In this document: positions 36,661-40,611 of the stretch, piece by piece | Numbering within the stretch: position 1 is the stretch's first letter | Layout: each line of letters starts with the position of its first letter | Source: Streptomyces sp. ICBB 8177 | GTDB lineage: Bacteria; Actinomycetota; Actinomycetes; Streptomycetales; Streptomycetaceae | NCBI RefSeq assembly: GCF_003144095.1 | Contig: NZ_NSKH01000023.1 | Location: 1,059,745 to 1,100,355 of the forward strand | DNA: 40,611 nucleotides | Reading direction: 5' to 3' | The notes under the pieces: model-generated | What the model saw: only the letters and a program-made list of their open reading frames with translations | The model's database searches: none | What the model was told of the DNA's origin: nothing | Position numbers and translations under genes: made by a program

Positions 36661-37218
36661 TCAGCCCGTGGTCTCCCGTCTGCGGGCCCGGTAGGCGGCG
36701 ACGTGCAGCCGGTTGCCGCAGGTGCGGCCGTCGCAGTAGCGGCGCGAGCGGTTGCGCGACAAGTCGACGAAGGCCCGGCCGCAGTCCGGCGCCGCGCACC
36801 GCCGCAGCCGGTCCCGCTCACCCGCGACCAGCAGGAACGCCAGGGCCATCCCACCGTCCGCGGCGAGGTGGTGGGCGAGCGAGGCGCCCGGGGCGAAGTA
36901 GTGCACGTGCCAGTCGTAGCCGTCGTGGTCGGTGAGGCGGGGAGTGGTCCCGGCCTCGGCGACCATGGTGTTGATCAAGGCGCTCGCCGCCTGTCCGTCC
37001 TCGGCGGCGAACACCCCGGCGAATCGTTCCCGCAGCGCGCGCACCGCCGCCAGGTCGCCCGCGGTGAGCGGTCCCACGTCGCTGAACCGGTGCCGGGCCA
37101 CGAAGTCGCCGAGCGCCACGAGATCCGTCAGCGAGTCGTCGTCCTCGCCGTCCGGCGCGGTGTTGAGCAGGTCCACCACACTGTCGAGCGCGCACCGGGT
37201 GTCGTGGTTGATCAGCAC
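36661..37218 (-). CDS. CGNR zinc-finger / ABATE domain regulator
   Basis: A 185-residue protein with the two-part architecture of the family. The N-terminal ABATE domain (about 1-135) includes LLNTAPDGEDDDSLTDLVAL and a histidine-rich middle. The C-terminal zinc finger has CAAPDC, DLSRNRSRRYC and the intact CGNR motif, followed by LHVAAYRARR. It is predicted to be a stress- or ligand-responsive transcription factor. The GTG at 37218 has AGGGAG upstream. It lies next to ssgB on the same strand but is separated from it by a strong terminator (37325-37376), so it is transcribed separately. Confidence 0.9.
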   Translation of the reverse strand: MLINHDTRCALDSVVDLLNTAPDGEDDDSLTDLVALGDFVARHRFSDVGPLTAGDLAAVRALRERFAGVFAAEDGQAASALINTMVAEAGTTPRLTDHDGYDWHVHYFAPGASLAHHLAADGGMALAFLLVAGERDRLRRCAAPDCGRAFVDLSRNRSRRYCDGRTCGNRLHVAAYRARRRETTG

Positions 37219-37324
37219 GCTTTCGCTCCCTGGCGTCGAGGGTCGGCGACGACCGGCACGACGACGGAATCCGCACCGGCTCGTCGCGTGACTCTAGCGC
37301 GCCCGCCGCACCGGCCGGGAAAGC

Positions 37325-37376
37325 GCGCGAGCGCCGTGGCCCCACCCCGGACGGGGTCGGGCCACGGCGCTCGCGC
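37325..37376 (-). terminator. Terminator of ssgB
   Basis: A perfect 18-bp stem (37325-37342 and 37359-37376, GCGCGAGCGCCGTGGCCC arm) encloses a second small stem ACCCC/GGGGT. Read leftward from ssgB it is followed by GCTTTCCC. It lies 65 nt beyond the ssgB stop. Confidence 0.8.
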
Positions 37377-37440
37377 CGAGCGTGCTGATCGGGCCGCGCC
37401 GTCCCCCCGAGTAAGGACGGTCGCGGATGTCGGGCGGGGC

Positions 37441-37854
37441 TCAGCTCTCCGCGAGGATGTGCGACAGCTCCGTGTCCAGGTCGAAGTGGCGGTGCTCGGT
37501 GCCCGGCGGCACCGCGGCGTCCGTCCGCTTCAGGAACGACTCCAGGGCCCGCGCCGGGGCCTCCAGGAGCGCTTCGCCCTCCGGCGAGCTGAGGGCGATG
37601 CAGACGACGCCCTGGCCGTGACTGCGCGATGGCCAGACACGAACGTCGCCGGTGCCGGTGGGGCGGTGCAGACCCTCGGCGAGCAGGTCACGGGCGAACA
37701 CCCATTCGACCGTCTCTTCGGCACCGGTGTGGAAGGTGGCGTGCACGGCGTAGGGATCGGCCGTGTCGTACCGCAGGCCCGCGGGCACGGGCAGTGAGGA
37801 TTCGCTCGACACAACGAGGCGCAGGTGCAGCTCGCAGCTGACCGTGGTGTTCAT
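37441..37854 (-). CDS. ssgB: Sporulation-specific cell division activator SsgB
   Basis: The 137-residue SsgA-like protein (MNTTVSCELHLRLVVSSESS start, DPYAVHATFHTG, VEWVFARDLL, GTGDVRVWP) is practically the sequence of SsgB known from Streptomyces, the most conserved SALP. In sporulating aerial hyphae SsgB, positioned with SsgA, tethers FtsZ to future septum sites; mutants do not make spores. This is a strong genus-level marker. The ATG at 37854 fits the known N-terminus; AAAGG lies 12 nt upstream. A sigma-H-like promoter precedes it and a strong terminator follows. Confidence 0.97.
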   Translation of the reverse strand: MNTTVSCELHLRLVVSSESSLPVPAGLRYDTADPYAVHATFHTGAEETVEWVFARDLLAEGLHRPTGTGDVRVWPSRSHGQGVVCIALSSPEGEALLEAPARALESFLKRTDAAVPPGTEHRHFDLDTELSHILAES

Positions 37855-37913
37855 AAGCGCCAGGGCCTTTCGCTCAGTGTGCGCTCGGGGATTCGCACGT
37901 CGGCGAAATCGAC

Positions 37914-37939
37914 ATGCCACCTGCGAGGACGTTGTAAAC
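37914..37939 (-). promoter_or_regulatory. Sigma-H-like promoter of ssgB
   Basis: On the minus strand GTTT (37939-37936), a 16-nt spacer and TGGCAT (37919-37914) match the stress sigma pattern GTTT-N14-16-GGGTAT with two mismatches in the -10 box. It would give a leader of about 50 nt. ssgB is known to depend on sigma-H in S. coelicolor, which supports this reading. Confidence 0.6.
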
Positions 37940-38197
37940 CCCTCTGACTGGTTTGTGAAGCTTCCGGTACTTCGTTCGGACCAGCTTCGGCGCGTGATCG
38001 TGGGCCGATGTGGTGATGGGACCGAATCGGGAGGTTTGCGAAGTCGTCACAGAGGGTGATCGTTGAGTGTCTGTGTGCGGCGAGCGCGGAGGGCCGGCGG
38101 TGATCGTCCCGGGTGGCGTGGCGCCCTCGTCGGCGACGGGATCCGCGCAGGTGGTCAGGGGCCCCCGCTGACATGCGCTAATGTTGTCCCCGCACCC
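37940..38197. other. Intergenic region between ssgB and tRNA-Val
   Basis: No gene with proper codon bias was seen. TAATGT at 38179-38184 is a likely -10 box for the tRNA-Val(CAC) that follows 14 nt later; a good -35 is not evident. The sequence near 37950-38060 is less GC-rich than its surroundings, as expected of a regulatory region. Confidence 0.35.
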
Positions 38198-38269
38198 GGG
38201 CGATTAGCTCAGCGGAAGAGCGCTTCGTTCACACCGAAGAGGTCACTGGTTCGAACCCAGTATCGCCCA
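38198..38269 (+). tRNA. tRNA-Val(CAC), first copy
   Basis: A 72-nt cloverleaf: acceptor GGGCGAT/ATCGCCC, anticodon loop TTCACAC (CAC, reads GUG), T-arm GGTTCGAACCC. It is followed 7 nt later by a perfect 21-bp terminator hairpin. Confidence 0.97.
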
Positions 38270-38275
38270 CCGGGT

Positions 38276-38390
38276 CGAGGGCGGAGTGGGCTCGCGGAAA
38301 CGCGAGCCCACTCCGCCCTCGGTGTCTCCCGGCTCGGCTCCGGCTCGCGGTGGGGCTCCGCCGCCCACACCCCCGTCTCGTGGTCGAGGC
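38276..38390 (+). repeat. tRNA-linked repeat / terminator, single copy
   Basis: The first part is a perfect 21-bp stem (38276-38296 and 38301-38321, arm CGAGGGCGGAGTGGGCTCGC plus G) closed by a GAAA tetraloop, an extremely stable terminator. It is followed by CCGGCTCGGCTCCGGCTCGC and a GGTGGGGC/GCCGCCCACACCCCC tail, the same layout as the units at 32204-32610 and 39006-39240. Confidence 0.85.
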
Positions 38391-38428
38391 GGTCCCACCG
38401 TTCCCGGACGAGGCGTCACACTGAGGCC

Positions 38429-38890
38429 ATGGACTGGTGCCGGTACCGCTTTCGCAGCGTCTGGCGGCTCGCCGCTCCCGTCGAGGCCGTGTACGCGGTC
38501 CTGGCGGACCCTGAGGGGTACCCGCGCTGGTGGCCGCAGGTGCGAGAGGTGGACCGGATCGACGAGGTCTCCGGAACGATGCGTTTCCGCTCGCTGCTCC
38601 CGTACGACCTCGTGGTCGGCGTCCGGCAGGTCCTGCGCTCGCCCGATGACGCGGTCCTCCAGGTCGCGATGAGCGGGGACCTGGAGGGGTGGGTCCGGTG
38701 GACCCTCACGCCGGACGGGAGCGGATGCCGGGCGCTGTACGAACAACGGGTCGTCGTCCGCAAGCCCCTCATGCGTCGCCTCGCGCTCCCCGGCCGGCCG
38801 TTCTTCCTCGTCAACCACGCCGTGATGATGCGCCGCGGGCTCGGCGGACTGCGCGCCGCGCTGGCGGGCCGCCCCCGGGACGCCGTTTGA
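38429..38890 (+). CDS. SRPBCC family protein (polyketide cyclase/dehydrase-like)
   Basis: A 153-residue START/Bet v1-like protein. The N-terminal strand FRSVWRLAAPVEAVYAVLADPEGYPRWWPQV is the classic SRPBCC opening, where the Trp pair follows the first helix; FRSLLPYDLVVGVRQVL and the C-terminal long helix (HAVMMRRGLGGLRAAL) complete the fold. These proteins bind hydrophobic ligands in a cavity; function is not predictable. The ATG at 38429 follows ACTGAGGCC, a weak RBS. The gene sits alone between two identical tRNA-Val(CAC) genes, and its stop codon overlaps the promoter of the second. Confidence 0.85.
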   Translation: MDWCRYRFRSVWRLAAPVEAVYAVLADPEGYPRWWPQVREVDRIDEVSGTMRFRSLLPYDLVVGVRQVLRSPDDAVLQVAMSGDLEGWVRWTLTPDGSGCRALYEQRVVVRKPLMRRLALPGRPFFLVNHAVMMRRGLGGLRAALAGRPRDAV

Positions 38891-38916
38891 ACGCGGGGTC
38901 CCCGGCCCTGTATTGT
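38887..38916 (+). promoter_or_regulatory. Promoter of the second tRNA-Val(CAC)
   Basis: TTGAAC (38887-38892) and TATTGT (38911-38916) are 18 nt apart, 11 nt before the tRNA. The -35 box overlaps the stop codon of the SRPBCC gene. Confidence 0.6.
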
Positions 38917-38927
38917 TCACGTCGTCC

Positions 38928-38999
38928 GGGCGATTAGCTCAGCGGAAGAGCGCTTCGTTCACACCGAAGAGGTCACTGGTTCGAACCCAGTATCGCCCA
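38928..38999 (+). tRNA. tRNA-Val(CAC), second copy
   Basis: Identical over 72 nt to the tRNA at 38198-38269, with anticodon CAC. It is followed by a hairpin with T-tract at 39006-39060. Confidence 0.97.
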
Positions 39000-39005
39000 C
39001 TCGAT

Positions 39006-39240
39006 CGAGGGTGAAGTGTGCTCGCGGAAAGCGCGAGCGGCTTCGCTCTCGTTGTTTTTTGGCTCGGCTTCGCCTCGCGGGTGGGGCTTCGCCACCCACA
39101 CCCCCCATGCCGTGGCCGAGGGTGAAGTGTGCTCGCGGAAGGCGCGAGCGGCTTCGCTCTCGTTGCTTTTGGCTCGGCTTCGCCTCGCGGGTGGGGGCTT
39201 CGCCACCCACACCCCCCCATGCCGTGGCCGAGGGTGAAGT
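39006..39240 (+). repeat. Tandem tRNA-linked repeats / terminators (2.1 copies, about 111 bp)
   Basis: Units begin CGAGGGTGAAGTG at 39006, 39117 and 39229 (the last one is cut short). The first forms an imperfect hairpin GCTCGCG-GAAA-GCGCGAGC extended by CGAG/CTCG arms and followed by TTGTTTTTT, a classic intrinsic terminator. The second half of each unit (GGCTCGGCTTCGCCTCGCGG, then GGTGGGGCTTCGCCACCC) folds into further stems. The layout matches the arrays after the other tRNA-Val genes. Confidence 0.85.
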
Positions 39241-39292
39241 GGGGGAGGCTTCCCCCCCCGCCTCGCGTGAGTCGGAGTCACGGCGTCAACGC

Positions 39293-40021
39293 CTAAGCCG
39301 CCTCCGGGAGTTCGGGCCGCAGCGGCCAGGCCGGGTCGCAGCGCTCGGGGGAGCCGTTGCGGGCGAACCAGGCCTGCAACCCGCGCGCCTGCGCCGCGTG
39401 CCACAGGGCCTGCCGCACGTGCAGTTCGGCGGCCGGGATCGCGCCTATGCCGCGCTCCGCGTACCGCCGTCCCATCGCCCGTACGACGTGGAGCGAGGCG
39501 AGTGCGTCGGCCGCCGCGTCGTGCGCGTCGGTGAGCGACACCTCGTAGTGCGCGCACAGATCGGTGAGCGTACGGCGCCCCTTGCGGTAGCGGTCCGCGT
39601 ACTTGTCGAGCACCCGCGGATCGAGCACGCACATCGCGGAACGCTCCAGGTAGCCGGCGAGCGTCAGGCCCCGGTGCCGCTTCAACTCCCGGTCCAGCAG
39701 CGTCAGATCGAACGGCGCGTTCATCACCACCAGCGGCACCGCGCGCACCGAGAGCGCCGCCAGTGCCCGCGCCATCTCCTCCGTCGCGGGACCCGGCGCC
39801 GTGCCGTGCGCCCGCAGGAGCGCGTCGGTCAACCCGTGTATGGCCCTCGCCGCCTCGGGTACCGGCACTCCCGGGTTCACCAGCCAACGCCGCGTGCGCG
39901 GCGCCGAATCGGGGGTGTCCTGCACCACCAGCGCCGCCGACACGATGCGGTCGTGCTCGACGTCCACGCCCGTGGTCTCGGTGTCGAACGAGGCGAGGGG
40001 CCCCTCGAACCAGCGTGCCAT
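39293..40021 (-). CDS. DEDDh 3'-5' exonuclease (DnaQ-like)
   Basis: A 242-residue single-domain exonuclease. Exo I is FDTETTG (Asp13, Glu15), Exo II is NAPFDLTLLDRE (Asp105) and Exo III is HDAAAD (His167, Asp172), so all DEDDh metal ligands and the general base are present. It resembles the epsilon proofreading subunit but stands alone; such proteins in actinobacteria serve in repair or RNA/DNA turnover. The ATG at 40021 has GGGAGCC upstream on the minus strand; the longer frame adds an unconserved stretch. It is monocistronic, next to the tRNA-Val repeat block, and transcribed toward it. Confidence 0.92.
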   Translation of the reverse strand: MARWFEGPLASFDTETTGVDVEHDRIVSAALVVQDTPDSAPRTRRWLVNPGVPVPEAARAIHGLTDALLRAHGTAPGPATEEMARALAALSVRAVPLVVMNAPFDLTLLDRELKRHRGLTLAGYLERSAMCVLDPRVLDKYADRYRKGRRTLTDLCAHYEVSLTDAHDAAADALASLHVVRAMGRRYAERGIGAIPAAELHVRQALWHAAQARGLQAWFARNGSPERCDPAWPLRPELPEAA

Positions 40022-40308
40022 GACCGGCTCCCTGCTTGCTGACCCTGCTGACGGTGATACGTGCGATGTCGGGTACGGGCGGTGACGGGCGGTCAACGTC
40101 CCGCGTGGTCAAGCCCCGTCATGGCCTGCGGGTTGACGCCCTGTCCCTTTCATACCCGTGACCCAGCGTCAGCGAACCGTGCCGGTTTGCGAAACCTCGC
40201 CGCCGGTGACAACACAGTTGACGGCCCGTTCGGCCGACAGCCGACGACCGCCGTCCAAGGACTCGTCGCGGAGCGCGGCTCCGCAGCCCGGAAGGCACGG
40301 CCGGAGCC
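40022..40308. other. Divergent intergenic region
   Basis: It separates the exonuclease (-) from the DUF4365-like gene (+). Two TTGACG boxes (40133-40138 and about 40218-40223) are possible -35 elements, but matching -10 boxes at proper spacing are not clear. No ORF with Streptomyces bias was recognised. Confidence 0.3.
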
Positions 40309-40611
40309 ATGGCGCTCGCCCAGCCCGATCCGGCGCCGTTGACGGACGGGCCGCTCCAGGAGCGGCCGGTCCCGCTGCGGGGCTCGATCGCCACCACCAG
40401 TTGCATGGAGACACTTCAGGTCGGTTACCTGCACGCGGTCGCCGCCGCCTCGGGGTGCTCGCTCGCCCAGCCGTTCCCCGACAACGGCATCGACTGGCAC
40501 GTCAGTCACAGCTCACGCGGCCACGAGGTGGACGACGAGGTCACCATCAAGGTGCAGTTGAAGTGCACCTACCAGGTGGCGCCGAACCCGCCCGGGCCGT
40601 TCTTCTCCTTC
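40309..40611 (+). CDS. DUF4365-like protein, 3' end outside window
   Basis: The frame is open from ATG 40309 to the window edge (101 codons). After a variable Pro-rich start it reads CMETLQVGYLHAVAAASGCS, then FPDNGIDWHV and VTIKVQLKCT. This is the pattern of DUF4365 domains (GID...QxK), which by fold are relatives of PD-(D/E)XK nucleases; here Asp in NGIDW and Gln-Leu-Lys in VQLKCT would be the catalytic set. Similar stand-alone proteins are common in Streptomyces, as I recall. The RBS is weak (GAAGG 13 nt upstream, GGAG 3 nt upstream). The function is unknown, and nuclease activity is an inference from motif. Confidence 0.75.
   Translation, partial: MALAQPDPAPLTDGPLQERPVPLRGSIATTSCMETLQVGYLHAVAAASGCSLAQPFPDNGIDWHVSHSSRGHEVDDEVTIKVQLKCTYQVAPNPPGPFFSF

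Noticed and set aside
38198-38999. attL/attR of an integrated element formed by the two tRNA-Val(CAC) copies
   Set aside because: No integrase or other mobile gene lies between them, and both tRNAs are complete with separate promoters and terminators.
39011-40042. Plus-strand ORF of 343 codons across the repeats and opposite the exonuclease
   Set aside because: It is antisense to a gene with all DEDDh motifs and begins inside the repeat block.

Overview
The window is high-GC actinobacterial DNA, almost certainly from a Streptomyces or close relative. The pointers are strong GC3 codon bias, GTG starts and ATGA/GTGA overlaps, a canonical ssgB (sporulation cell-division activator), a complete arginine cluster, a BluB-CobT fusion, and gene-length antisense shadow frames typical of about 70% GC sequence. 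From memory, gene order resembles the conserved core chromosome of Streptomyces around argH to ssgB; this was not checked by search.

Layout. 1-412: end of a CGNR-type zinc-finger protein. 413-800: no convincing gene, perhaps a decayed one. 801-8598: argCJBDR-argG-argH, the route from N-acetylglutamate to arginine with its own ArgR repressor. It has two putative ARG-box promoters (before argC and before argG) and hairpin terminators after argR and argH. 8711-10847: a TetR regulator with a palindromic operator and an MFS drug exporter. 10895-13195: a PlsC-type acyltransferase, a small sigma-factor-like protein and a GNAT enzyme with a possibly structured leader. 13236-14094: two small membrane proteins. 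14328-17537: methionine import operon metNIQ, preceded by a Cys/Met-rich short ORF that looks like an attenuation leader peptide, and ended by a 14-bp-stem terminator. 17571-19208: a methyltransferase and a RimJ/L-type acetyltransferase.

19352-26859: cobalamin/siroheme block with CbiET-type precorrin-6Y methyltransferase, a 1194-residue protein (about 620 residues of low complexity, then BluB, then CobT), a CysG-like dehydrogenase/SUMT fusion, and a SpoU rRNA/tRNA methyltransferase. 26957-29298: a translationally coupled pair of acyl-CoA dehydrogenases with a KstR2-like palindrome upstream. 29536-30975: a membrane Ser/Thr kinase. 31208-32033: two small proteins. 32204-33145: tRNA operon Gly(GCC)-Cys(GCA)-3x Val(GAC), leftward, followed by a tandem array of terminator-like repeats.

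33314-36607: class IV aminotransferase, double GNAT, DsbA-family protein, a membrane protein, and a 39-residue membrane microprotein. 36661-37218: a complete CGNR regulator. 37441-37854: ssgB with a sigma-H-like promoter. 38198-39240: two identical tRNA-Val(CAC) genes flanking a SRPBCC protein, each followed by the same repeat family found after the Val(GAC) genes. 39293-40021: DEDDh exonuclease. 40309-end: start of a DUF4365-like protein.

Most of the window is housekeeping metabolism. The less explained signals are regulatory or structural: the Cys/Met leader before metNIQ, the tRNA-Val-linked repeat family, the huge disordered N-terminus on BluB-CobT, the operator before the acyl-CoA dehydrogenases, and hairpin-rich intergenic stretches.
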